From NCBI GenBank assembly GCA_023258935.1, contig JAHFRG010000022.1, positions 1 to 18,245 of the forward strand: a stretch of 18,245 nucleotides of DNA, in the 5' to 3' direction. The translations under genes were made by a program, and so were the position numbers. Positions within the stretch are counted from its first letter, which is position 1; each line of letters begins with the position of its first letter. This stretch comes from Betaproteobacteria bacterium (GTDB lineage: Bacteria > Pseudomonadota > Gammaproteobacteria > Burkholderiales > JAHFRG01). The notes beneath the pieces are model-generated. The model was not told where the DNA came from. It did no database searches and worked only from the letters and a program-made list of their open reading frames with translations. Shown here piece after piece: positions 8,048 through 15,993 of the stretch.

Positions 8048-9370
8048 GTGAATACTAGTCAGGATTGCTTACATGTTGATTACTGTCCGGTCAAGGACCA
8101 GCCTGACGCGCGGTTTTTCAGCCAGCTTACCAGGCTTACACTCGCGCTGGTGCTTGCGGGCGGCCGCGGAAGCCGGCTAGGACAGCTTACGGACTGGCGG
8201 GCCAAGCCTGCAGTGCCATTCGCCGGAAAATTCCGCATCATCGATTTCACTCTTTCCAATTGCGTAAACTCCGGCATCCGGCGCATCGGCATCTGCACGC
8301 AGTATAAGTCGCAGAGCCTGATCCGGCATGTGCAGCACGGGTGGAGTTTCCTCGACGGCCGCATGGGCGAATTCGTCGAGCTGCTGCCGGCGCAGCAGCG
8401 CATCACCACGAACTGGTACCAGGGCACCGCCGACGCAGTGTACCAGAACCTTGATATCCTGAGCCGCCATACTCCGGATTACGTTCTCATCCTGGCAGGC
8501 GACCACGTCTACAAGATGGATTACGGCAAGATGCTCGCGGACCATGTTTCGAAGTCCGCGAAAATGACCGCCGCCTGCATCGAGATGCCGATCAGAGACG
8601 CAAGCACTTTTGGCGTGATGCAAATTGATGCCGACGGGCGCATTGTCGGTTTCGAGGAAAAGCCGGCGCAGCCGGCCGCGATCCCGGGCCAACCTGACCG
8701 GGTGCTGGCAAGCATGGGCATCTATGTGTTCAATGCCTCGTTCCTCTATGAGCAATTGTTTCGCGATGCCGAAGACAGCTCCTCCAGCCACGACTTCGGC
8801 AAGGACATCATTCCCCGTCTAGTGAAAGAAGGCAGCGCGGTCTATGCCCACCGTTTCAGTGAGAGTTGCGTCAACATGGTCGAAGGGGTGCCGTACTGGC
8901 GCGATGTCGGCACCATTGACGCCTACTGGGAAGCAAACATCGCCCTGACCAAAGTGACTCCTGATCTCAATCTATATGATAAGGACTGGCCGATCTGGAC
9001 CCACCAGGAGCAGCTGCCGCCGGCCAAGTTCGTGTTCGATGATGACGACCGCCGCGGCATGGCGATCGACTCGATGGTGTCCGGCGGCTGCATTATCAGC
9101 GGCTCCACGGTAAAGCGTTCGCTGTTGTTCAGCAACGTTCATGTGCATGAGCATTGCACCATCGAGGACTCGGTGATCCTGCCGGATGTAGAAATCAACC
9201 GCGGTGTGGTTCTCAAACACGCTGTTATCGACAAATATTGCAAGCTTCCCCAAGGCCTTGCGGTCGGGATTGATCCGACCGAGGACAGAAAGCGCTTCCA
9301 CGTTACTGAAAAAGGCATCACGCTGATCGTGCCGGAAATGCTCGGGCAACGGGTCTATCACCTGCGATGA
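8048..9370 (+). CDS. glgC: Glucose-1-phosphate adenylyltransferase (ADP-glucose pyrophosphorylase)
   Basis: GlgC makes ADP-glucose from glucose-1-phosphate and ATP, the committed and normally allosterically controlled step of bacterial glycogen synthesis. It supplies GlgA. The 440-residue protein is of normal length. It shows the nucleotide-binding LVLAGGRGSRLGQLT, the activator-site segment RAKPAVPF (the E. coli fructose-1,6-bisphosphate lysine lies in the same RAKPA motif), FRIIDFTLSNCVNSGI, and the catalytic-region segment ILAGDHVYKMDY. A left-handed beta-helix C-terminal domain follows (the repeats around CIISGSTVKRSLLFSNVHV). The start is a GTG at 8048 with GAGGAA 7 nt upstream (8035-8040). 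No nearby in-frame ATG would keep the N-terminus. It is first in a + strand run with the two GH57 genes; its stop overlaps the next start as ATGA. Confidence 0.96.
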   Translation: MNTSQDCLHVDYCPVKDQPDARFFSQLTRLTLALVLAGGRGSRLGQLTDWRAKPAVPFAGKFRIIDFTLSNCVNSGIRRIGICTQYKSQSLIRHVQHGWSFLDGRMGEFVELLPAQQRITTNWYQGTADAVYQNLDILSRHTPDYVLILAGDHVYKMDYGKMLADHVSKSAKMTAACIEMPIRDASTFGVMQIDADGRIVGFEEKPAQPAAIPGQPDRVLASMGIYVFNASFLYEQLFRDAEDSSSSHDFGKDIIPRLVKEGSAVYAHRFSESCVNMVEGVPYWRDVGTIDAYWEANIALTKVTPDLNLYDKDWPIWTHQEQLPPAKFVFDDDDRRGMAIDSMVSGGCIISGSTVKRSLLFSNVHVHEHCTIEDSVILPDVEINRGVVLKHAVIDKYCKLPQGLAVGIDPTEDRKRFHVTEKGITLIVPEMLGQRVYHLR

Positions 9371-11088
9371 GCGCGGCGATGCGCGTCGAGAAGCGTCTCG
9401 ATCTGGTGCTGCTCTGGCACATGCACCAGCCTGACTATCGCGACTACACGACCGGCGAATTCCGGTTGCCGTGGGTTTATCTGCACGCCATCAAAGACTA
9501 CACCGATATGGCGTGGCATCTCGAGCATCACACCGGTGTCAGGGCCGTGGTCAACTTTGCACCGGTGCTGCTCGACCAGCTCGAGGATTACGCCGACCAG
9601 TTTGCCGCAGGCAGATTGCGCGATCCGCTGCTGCGGCTGCTGGCGCGCGCCGAAGACAAGCCGATCAGCGAGGAAGAGCGCGCCTTGGTCCTGGAGCGGT
9701 GCTTCCACGTCAATCACGAGCGGATGATCCAGCCTTTCCCAGCCTACAAGGACCTGCATGAGCTGTTCACGAAGCTGGAGGCGCGCGGACCGGACTCTCT
9801 GCACTATCTTTCTGACCAGTACCTTTTCGATCTGCTCACCTGGTACCACTTGTGCTGGACCGGCGAGACGGTACGGCGCTCCTCGGAGACCGTCACACGG
9901 CTGATGACCATGGGCATGCGTTTCAGCTACGCCGACCGCATGGAATTGTTTAAGCTGATCGGCGAGCTGGTCAGCGGCATAATTCCGCGTTACGCCAAGC
10001 TTGCTGCTTCGGGCCGCATCGAGCTCTCGACCACACCGCATCATCACCCGCTCGCACCACTACTCATCAATTTCGGCAGCGCACGCGAAGCCGAACCTGG
10101 AGTAGTCCTGCCGTTATCACCCGAATACCCAGGCGGCTACGAACGCATCGAATCACAGCTGCAAATGGCGATCACGGAGCACTCGCGGCGATTCGGCGAA
10201 GCACCCGCGGGTGTGTGGCCCGCCGAAGGCGCGATTTCGACCGCCTTTCTCGGTTTATTGGGCGCGCATGGTTTCAAGTGGACCGCGAGCGGCGGGAAAG
10301 TGCTGATGAACAGCCTGCGCGGCCCGGAGGAAGATCCGCAGCGCACTATCTACCGGCCCTACCGCCATGTGGGAAATGCGCCCGATCTCGCGCTGTTCTT
10401 CCGCGACGACCGGCTCTCCGATCTTATCGGTTTTGAGTACGCAAAGTGGAACGGCCACGATGCTGCTGTGAACTTCGTCTCCGAACTCGAAGCCATTGCT
10501 TCGAAGGCGTCAAGCGGCGAAACGCCTTTGGTGAGCGTAATCCTGGACGGCGAGAACTGTTGGGAGTTCTACGCATACAACGGTTATTACTTTCTCGACG
10601 AACTGTACCGGCTGCTCGAATCCCATCCGGTCATCCACACCACCACTTACCGGTCTTATCTTAGCGAGGCGGGTACTGGCGCGGCAGCGCTTGAGCGCAT
10701 CACCGCAGGCAGTTGGGTCTACGGCAACTTCGCCACCTGGATGGGCTCTACCGACAAGAATCGCGCCTGGGATTTACTTTGCGCGGCCAAGCGTAGCTTC
10801 GATATGGTCATAGCAAGCGGACGCCTGGACCAAGAGCAGACACGCGCTGCTTATCGTCAGCTTGCCGCATGCGAAGCATCGGACTGGTTCTGGTGGCTGG
10901 GCGATTACAATCCAAGCTTTGCGGTCACGAGTTTCGACCAGCTGTACCGAGCCGATCTCAGCAACCTATACCGGCTGCTGAACCTGCCAGTACCGGCTGA
11001 CTTGGCGCATCCGATCAGCCATGGTAGTGGTCATCCCGAAGCCGGCGGCGTGATGCGCCGCGCGGTCGAACCGGCTCAAGGTTCTTGA
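9367..11088 (+). CDS. GH57 glycoside hydrolase, amylopullulanase-like
   Basis: This is a retaining GH57 enzyme of 573 residues acting on alpha-glucans, by family knowledge. Conserved GH57 regions appear in order: WHMHQPDYR near the N-terminus, GRIELSTTPHHHPLAP, GVWPAEGA with the likely nucleophile E287, and LDGENCWEFY with the likely acid/base D394. The WPAE and DGENxWE forms are those of the amylopullulanase branch of GH57 rather than the 4-alpha-glucanotransferase branch. Hydrolysis of alpha-1,6 as well as alpha-1,4 bonds is therefore plausible, and the enzyme could act as the debranching step missing from this locus. There is no signal peptide, so it is cytoplasmic. The start ATG overlaps the glgC stop (ATGA), indicating translational coupling; an in-frame ATG at 9379 is an alternative. 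The bond specificity is inferred, not shown. Confidence 0.88.
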   Translation: MSAAMRVEKRLDLVLLWHMHQPDYRDYTTGEFRLPWVYLHAIKDYTDMAWHLEHHTGVRAVVNFAPVLLDQLEDYADQFAAGRLRDPLLRLLARAEDKPISEEERALVLERCFHVNHERMIQPFPAYKDLHELFTKLEARGPDSLHYLSDQYLFDLLTWYHLCWTGETVRRSSETVTRLMTMGMRFSYADRMELFKLIGELVSGIIPRYAKLAASGRIELSTTPHHHPLAPLLINFGSAREAEPGVVLPLSPEYPGGYERIESQLQMAITEHSRRFGEAPAGVWPAEGAISTAFLGLLGAHGFKWTASGGKVLMNSLRGPEEDPQRTIYRPYRHVGNAPDLALFFRDDRLSDLIGFEYAKWNGHDAAVNFVSELEAIASKASSGETPLVSVILDGENCWEFYAYNGYYFLDELYRLLESHPVIHTTTYRSYLSEAGTGAAALERITAGSWVYGNFATWMGSTDKNRAWDLLCAAKRSFDMVIASGRLDQEQTRAAYRQLAACEASDWFWWLGDYNPSFAVTSFDQLYRADLSNLYRLLNLPVPADLAHPISHGSGHPEAGGVMRRAVEPAQGS

Positions 11089-11095
11089 GGGATTC

Positions 11096-13159
11096 ATGGC
11101 GCGCCCGATGCCGCTCCTGTTCGGGGTACATGCCCACCAGCCGGAATGCAACTTTCCAGAGGTGCTGGAACGGGCTCATGCGCGCTGTTACCGGCCGTTC
11201 CTCGAGGTTCTCCACAGTTTTCCCGACTTCCGATTTTCAGTTCATTTCAGCGGGCTGCTGCTCGATTATCTGTTTGAGCGGCATCCGCAGGACATGGCAC
11301 TGCTCGAGGAGATGGTGGCGCGCGGCCAGGTCGAGATGTTCGGGGCCGGCGATGCCGAGCCGGTGCTGGCGGCGATTCCAGTGCGCGATCGCATCGGTCA
11401 GTTGAGCAGGCTGTCGCGAAAGCTCGAAGCGCGGTTCGGACAGGCACCGCATGGCGCCTGGCTCACAGAGCGAGTATGGGAGGCGACGGTAGTGCCGGCG
11501 CTCGCCGATTGCGGCTTCCGTTACGCGACTGTGGATGATTACCACTTCCTGTGTACGGGAAAGAGCGCAGCCGAGCTAGACGGTTATTTCACGACAGAGG
11601 AAGACGGCCGCCGCCTTGATCTGTTTCCAATTTCGGAAGCGCTGCGCTATCGCATTCCATTTGCGCCGGCCGAGGACGCGCTCGCCTATCTTGAAAAGCT
11701 CGCCGGGTTGGACCGGCGAGCCGCCGCAATTTATTTTGACGACATTGAAAAATTCGGAATCTGGCCGGAAACGTATGATTGGGTGTTTGGCCGCGACTGG
11801 CTGCGCAAATTCATCGGTGGCGTCCTCGCCTCGGGGAGCATCGTGCCGCAGACCTACCGTGAATTCCACAGTAATCAGCGGACCCGAGGGATCGTGTACC
11901 TTCCGACCACAGCTTATACCGAGATGAATGAGTGGACGCTGCCGGCAGTTGCAGCAAATGCGTTTGCAGATCTGGTGCGTCGTGAAAAGGAGCGCGGCGC
12001 GTACGAAACCGACAAGGCTTTCCTACGCGGTGGCATTTGGAAAAATTTCCTGTCGCGCTATCCCGAGGCCAACTGGATGCATAAACGCATGACCTCGCTA
12101 TCGCAGCGGCTGGCGGAGCTGCCGGAAAACGCAGCAGGGATGCGGCAGGCCGAGGAGATGCACTCGCTGCTTTATGCCGCCCAGGCCAACGACGCTTACT
12201 GGCACGGGCTTTTTGGCGGATTGTATATGCCGCATCTGCGTCGCGGAGTTTATCGGGCGTTGATTCGGCTGGAGGCGCTGCTGGACCAGGCGATGGCCCG
12301 ACCTGCGCGCTTGCGCCTTGACTTCGACCAGGATGGCAGCGACGAGCTATTCCTGCATAACGACAAGGTGCAGGCGATAATCAGGCTGGATGGTTGCGCT
12401 TCGATTTGTGAACTCGATGCTTACGCGCTCGAGCAGAACTTTGGCGATACGTTGCGCCGTCATGACGAATATTATCACCGGCTCATTCTGCGGGGCGACA
12501 CTAAGGCGAAACAATCTGCAGGGATAGCCTCTGCGCATGACCGAGTCGGCTTCAAGCACGAAATCTCCGCCGCCGACATCCAGCCTGATAAGCGCGCGCG
12601 GATGCTATTTGCCGACAGTTTGATTTCAAGCACAGGATTGGCCGAGCCATTCCACGTCTACGGGCTGGATGATGATTCACCGGAAAGCAGTGCTCCCGAG
12701 GCGCGTTTCCGGGCGCAAGTCGGCAACGTGCACATTCTGAAACAGATTATCCTTGCCGATAACTGCGTCAGCATCAGCTATCGTTTCGAGGCCGCGGATG
12801 CAGCTGGTTTCCAGGTCGAACTGGACATTGCCATGCCGAGCTGCGATGGAGTTGGCGGCCATTACATCCATCAGGGTAAAATCCTTGGAAGTTTCGGACA
12901 GTCAATCGAACTCGAGGATGCGAACGAGATTACACTTGATGACCAGTTCATGGGGGGCAGCGTAAAACTCGCGTCGAGCCGGCCAGTGCGCCTTCTGGCG
13001 CGCCCTTATTTCACCGTATCGCGGTCCGAAGACGGTTTCGAGCGAATTATGCAGTCAGTGTGGTTGACCTTGTCGTGGCCGATGGTGCGGGGGAAAAGCC
13101 AAGCGACGCTGACGCTCGAGATTCAAAAAGCTCGTAACGACACGGCGAGTACTCCTTAG
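11096..13159 (+). CDS. GH57 4-alpha-glucanotransferase / alpha-amylase type enzyme
   Basis: This 687-residue GH57 protein resembles the Thermococcus litoralis 4-alpha-glucanotransferase branch, which moves maltodextrin segments between chains. The N-terminal beta-barrel has VHAHQPECNF near residue 10. GAWLTERVWE carries the likely nucleophile E125 (E123 in the T. litoralis enzyme), and YFDDIEKFGIWPETY carries the likely acid/base at D215 or D216 (D214 there). By family layout the part after about residue 300 holds the DUF1925 and DUF1926 beta-sandwich domains, ending in a strand-rich region (about 400-680). No signal peptide is present. GAGGG at 11087-11091 overlaps the previous stop and lies 4 nt before the ATG; the gap to the first GH57 gene is 7 bp. 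In this cluster it could replace MalQ by re-shaping chains after phosphorylase action. Alpha-amylase activity is an alternative, since both names are used in this branch. Confidence 0.88.
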   Translation: MARPMPLLFGVHAHQPECNFPEVLERAHARCYRPFLEVLHSFPDFRFSVHFSGLLLDYLFERHPQDMALLEEMVARGQVEMFGAGDAEPVLAAIPVRDRIGQLSRLSRKLEARFGQAPHGAWLTERVWEATVVPALADCGFRYATVDDYHFLCTGKSAAELDGYFTTEEDGRRLDLFPISEALRYRIPFAPAEDALAYLEKLAGLDRRAAAIYFDDIEKFGIWPETYDWVFGRDWLRKFIGGVLASGSIVPQTYREFHSNQRTRGIVYLPTTAYTEMNEWTLPAVAANAFADLVRREKERGAYETDKAFLRGGIWKNFLSRYPEANWMHKRMTSLSQRLAELPENAAGMRQAEEMHSLLYAAQANDAYWHGLFGGLYMPHLRRGVYRALIRLEALLDQAMARPARLRLDFDQDGSDELFLHNDKVQAIIRLDGCASICELDAYALEQNFGDTLRRHDEYYHRLILRGDTKAKQSAGIASAHDRVGFKHEISAADIQPDKRARMLFADSLISSTGLAEPFHVYGLDDDSPESSAPEARFRAQVGNVHILKQIILADNCVSISYRFEAADAAGFQVELDIAMPSCDGVGGHYIHQGKILGSFGQSIELEDANEITLDDQFMGGSVKLASSRPVRLLARPYFTVSRSEDGFERIMQSVWLTLSWPMVRGKSQATLTLEIQKARNDTASTP

Positions 13160-13209
13160 GCTGAAGCACATACCGTGTAATCATCGCAGACAAAGGAAGA
13201 TAAAAGCCA

Positions 13210-15645
13210 ATGCCAGGTGAGCGACATTTCATACGTTTTTTTGAAGAGATTGGGCTTAGCGATGTGCCGCTGGTCGGCGGGAAGAATGCCTCACTGGGGG
13301 AGATGTACCGGGAACTGACCCCGCGTGGGGTGCGGGTTCCAAACGGCTTTGCGACAACGGCCAAAGCGTATCGTTACGTGCTCGACCGCGCTGATGCGTG
13401 GCGGCCGCTTCGGGACGCACTGGCGGGGCTCGATCCTACAAACATCAAGGACCTTGCACAACGCGCCGCGCGCGCCAGAAATATCATATCTGGGACAGCG
13501 CTGCCGTCCGATCTTGCGGAAGAAATTCTTCGGGCGTACGCGCAGCTCGTAAAACAGTATGGACCCGAGCTGAGTGTGGCGGTACGCAGCTCAGCAACCT
13601 CGGAAGACCTTCCTTCGGCGAGTTTTGCCGGCCAACATGAGAGCTTCCTGAACATCCGTGGAGAAACGCAACTGCTTGACGCCTGTCGACGCTGTTTTGC
13701 GAGCCTCTTTACCGATCGGGCGATCCGCTACCGGATCGATCACGGCTTTGACCATTTTAAGGTCTTAATGTCGGTGGGCGTTATGAAAATGGTGCGGGCT
13801 GATCTCGCGGCGAGCGGCGTCATGTTCACACTCGATACAGAAAGCGGCTTTCGGGACGTCGTGCTCATTAACAGCATCTACGGCCTGGGAGAAAATCTGG
13901 TCCAGGGGGCGGTGGACCCGGACGAATTTTACGTTTTCAAACCGACGCTGCAAGGCGGTTATCGCAGCGTACTGCGCCGCATACTCGGTGAAAAGGAATT
14001 CAGGATGATCTATGCCAACGGCAGCGCCGATGGGACCACGCGCAACGTTCCCACCTCGCCAGAGGAGCGTCGCCGGTTTTGCATCGGGGACGAAGAAGTT
14101 CTGGAGCTTGCCGATTCCGCGATTAAAATCGAGGAGCACTACAGCACACTTGCAGCAGCACCCATGCCGATGGATCTGGAATGGGCGAAGGACGGAATCG
14201 ATGGGCGTATCTATATCATTCAAGCGCGTCCCGAGACGGTGGTTTCGCGCCGGTCCTCACGCATGCTTGAAGAGTACCGGCTTACCGGAAAGGGAAAGGT
14301 GAAATGCACCGGCCGGGCCGTTGGCGAGCGCATCGCTGCAGGAACGGCGCGGGTGATTCAGTCTGTTGAGCAGCTCGCCGAGTTCCGTGAAGGGGAGGTC
14401 CTGGTCGCCAAGACCACGGCTCCTGACTGGGGAACGGTGATGATGAAGGCCGCCGCGATCGTCACCAGTCATGGCGGGCGCACGTGCCATGCGGCTATCG
14501 TCGCGCGGGAGCTTGGCATTCCCGCGGTCGTCGGCTCAGAGGGCGCGACCGAACGGATTATGAGCGGTGAGAAGGTCACCGTTTCTTGCGCCGAAGGCGA
14601 TGTCGGCAAAGTGTATTCAGGCATTATTCCGTTCGAGATGTCGCGCATCGATCCCGGAGCGCTTCCGCAGCCGAAGACCCATGTCATGGTGAATCTCGGC
14701 AACCCCGAGCTGGCATTTCGCACGAGTTTCCTGCCGAACGACGGCGTCGGACTCGCGCGCATGGAGTTCATCATCACCGAGTACATCAAGGCGCATCCGA
14801 TGGCGCTTGCCCATCCCGAACGCGTGACCGATGCGAAAGAACGGGCTGCGCTCGAGGGGCTTGGGCGCGGTCACGCATCCCTGGGGGATTATTTCGTCGA
14901 ACGGCTGTCCGAGGGGGTGGCAACCATCGCCGCCGCCTTTTACCCCAAGCCCGTGATTGTGCGAATGTCGGATTTCAAAAGCAACGAGTACGCATCGCTG
15001 CTCGGTGGAAAATGGTTCGAACCGTCCGAGGAAAACCCGATGATCGGGTTTCGCGGCGCGTCGCGTTACGCTCACCCGGCATACGCGGACGGCTTTATCC
15101 TTGAGTGCAGGGCAATGCGGCGAGTCCGCTCGGCAATGGGCTTGCGGAACGTCAAGCTGATGATTCCTTTTTGCCGACGCATCGAGGAGGCAAAACGGGT
15201 GCTCGCGATGATGGCTGAGAACGGGCTTAGTCGCGGGGAGGACGGTTTGGAGATTTACGTAATGTGCGAGATCCCGAACAACGTGATCCTCATCGATCAG
15301 TTTGCCGAGCTCTTCGACGGGTTTTCAATCGGCTCCAACGACCTGACGCAGCTTGCGCTGGGCGTGGACCGGGACTCCGAGATCGTCGCATTTGATTTCG
15401 ACGAGCGCGATGCGGGCGTGCTGGAGCTGATCCGGCTGACGGTGACCGGATGCAAGCGCAATCACCGGCACTGCGGGATATGCGGACAAGCGCCCTCCGA
15501 TTACCCCGAAGTGACTGAATTCCTGGTGAAGCTCGGTATTGATTCGATCAGCGTCAATCCCGATGCGCTGATCAGGACAAGGCGCTTGGTGTACGAAGTC
15601 GAACGCCCGCGGGACGGCATCAAAACCGTAATCTCAACTTCCTGA
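13210..15645 (+). CDS. ppsA: Phosphoenolpyruvate synthase
   Basis: PpsA converts pyruvate, ATP and water to PEP, AMP and phosphate, opening gluconeogenesis from C3 compounds. The 811-residue protein has the full three-part layout: an N-terminal ATP-grasp domain (VGGKNASLGEM near residue 22 onward, AVRSSATSEDLP), the swivelling phosphohistidine domain with GGRTCHAAIVARELG (catalytic H427; H421 in E. coli), and the C-terminal PEP/pyruvate barrel with GFSIGSNDLTQL and CGICGQAPSD. C758 in the last motif is the expected active-site cysteine. AAGGAAGA at 13193-13200 lies 9 nt before the ATG. The 50-bp gap after the second GH57 gene shows no terminator, so read-through from the glgC run is possible. 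The placement suggests that PEP feeds hexose-phosphate and glycogen synthesis. No PpsR-type regulator (DUF299) is in the window. Confidence 0.96.
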   Translation: MPGERHFIRFFEEIGLSDVPLVGGKNASLGEMYRELTPRGVRVPNGFATTAKAYRYVLDRADAWRPLRDALAGLDPTNIKDLAQRAARARNIISGTALPSDLAEEILRAYAQLVKQYGPELSVAVRSSATSEDLPSASFAGQHESFLNIRGETQLLDACRRCFASLFTDRAIRYRIDHGFDHFKVLMSVGVMKMVRADLAASGVMFTLDTESGFRDVVLINSIYGLGENLVQGAVDPDEFYVFKPTLQGGYRSVLRRILGEKEFRMIYANGSADGTTRNVPTSPEERRRFCIGDEEVLELADSAIKIEEHYSTLAAAPMPMDLEWAKDGIDGRIYIIQARPETVVSRRSSRMLEEYRLTGKGKVKCTGRAVGERIAAGTARVIQSVEQLAEFREGEVLVAKTTAPDWGTVMMKAAAIVTSHGGRTCHAAIVARELGIPAVVGSEGATERIMSGEKVTVSCAEGDVGKVYSGIIPFEMSRIDPGALPQPKTHVMVNLGNPELAFRTSFLPNDGVGLARMEFIITEYIKAHPMALAHPERVTDAKERAALEGLGRGHASLGDYFVERLSEGVATIAAAFYPKPVIVRMSDFKSNEYASLLGGKWFEPSEENPMIGFRGASRYAHPAYADGFILECRAMRRVRSAMGLRNVKLMIPFCRRIEEAKRVLAMMAENGLSRGEDGLEIYVMCEIPNNVILIDQFAELFDGFSIGSNDLTQLALGVDRDSEIVAFDFDERDAGVLELIRLTVTGCKRNHRHCGICGQAPSDYPEVTEFLVKLGIDSISVNPDALIRTRRLVYEVERPRDGIKTVISTS

Positions 15646-15700
15646 AGTAAATATATTCCAGAACCCTTGAAAGCGTCCAGAAAGTCCCCCCGCTTGTGGC

Positions 15701-15721
15701 CTCCTGTTGACTTGACAGGAG
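15701..15721. terminator. Hairpin downstream of ppsA, possible terminator
   Basis: CTCCTGT (15701-15707) and ACAGGAG (15715-15721) form a perfect 7-bp stem with a 7-nt loop, 56 bases after the ppsA stop. An A-rich rather than T-rich run follows on the + strand, so it does not look like a standard intrinsic terminator for ppsA. It could be an mRNA 3'-end stabiliser or a chance structure. Confidence 0.3.
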
Positions 15722-15819
15722 AAAACTTACGCTCCGCTTACCCCCTTAAAGGGCATATAGAGCCGAGAGGACTACCTGAACGCTCACTGTCAATATGTCA
15801 GGCTTTATGCATGGATGCT

Positions 15820-15833
15820 TTGATTAAAATCAA
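15820..15833. promoter_or_regulatory. Upstream FNR/Anr box (perfect dyad)
   Basis: TTGATTAAAATCAA matches the FNR consensus TTGAT-N4-ATCAA at all ten defined bases, and the dyad extends one more pair (T...A) on each side. No -10-like hexamer lies at class II distance from it. It therefore looks like an accessory site about 104.5 bp before the inferred nitroreductase transcript start, 64 bp (about six helical turns) from the proximal box. Confidence 0.65.
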
Positions 15834-15883
15834 ATGTCATGCAACTAGCGGCGCTACCGGAACGGATCATGCAGGTCGGCTGT

Positions 15884-15924
15884 TTGATCCAGATCAAGTC
15901 GGACTATTCCCCGGGGAATAGTAT
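15884..15924 (+). promoter_or_regulatory. FNR/Anr-type class II promoter of the nitroreductase operon
   Basis: TTGATCCAGATCAA at 15884-15897 is a perfect FNR-type dyad. TAGTAT at 15919-15924 is a fair -10 (4 of 6, keeping the key TA...T bases). The box centre is 28.5 bp from the first base of the -10, the same geometry as the DUF2934 promoter, and gives a predicted start near 15931 with the box at -40.5. The four spacer bases (CCAG) are also the same in both promoters. Anaerobic activation is inferred from the FNR/Anr family. Confidence 0.7.
15903..15922. promoter_or_regulatory. Perfect 20-bp palindrome over the promoter core, candidate operator
   Basis: ACTATTCCCCGGGGAATAGT is perfectly self-complementary over 20 bp. 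Relative to the transcript start inferred near 15931 it covers about -28 to -9, lying between the proximal FNR box and the -10 and overlapping the latter. A protein bound here would compete with RNA polymerase, so a repressor operator is the simplest reading. I do not recognise the motif as a known regulator site. A hairpin is the alternative, but no T-run follows. Confidence 0.5.
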
Positions 15925-15993
15925 TTTCAAATAGATATCGGGGTTTTCCTCTGCCGAATTCATATCGGGTGATATAAACAACGGAGAACAGTC

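Larger units (their letters stand above)
15646..15993. other. 348-bp gene-free regulatory stretch between ppsA and the nitroreductase gene
   Basis: I find no convincing coding sequence here. An 84-codon open frame with a TTG start (15667-15921) has no ribosome binding site and runs through both FNR boxes. Contents in order: a hairpin at 15701-15721 (7-bp stem CTCCTGT/ACAGGAG, 7-nt loop, no T-run), a small repeat CCCTT-A-AAGGG at 15743-15753, an FNR box at 15820-15833, a second FNR box at 15884-15897, a 20-bp palindrome at 15903-15922, a likely -10 at 15919-15924, and a leader of about 63 nt ending in GGAGAA before the GTG at 15994. Confidence 0.75.

Noticed and set aside
15667..15921. An 84-codon open frame after ppsA
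   Set aside because: It has a TTG start, no Shine-Dalgarno and no recognisable motif, and it passes through both FNR boxes and the palindrome. The regulatory reading explains the region better.
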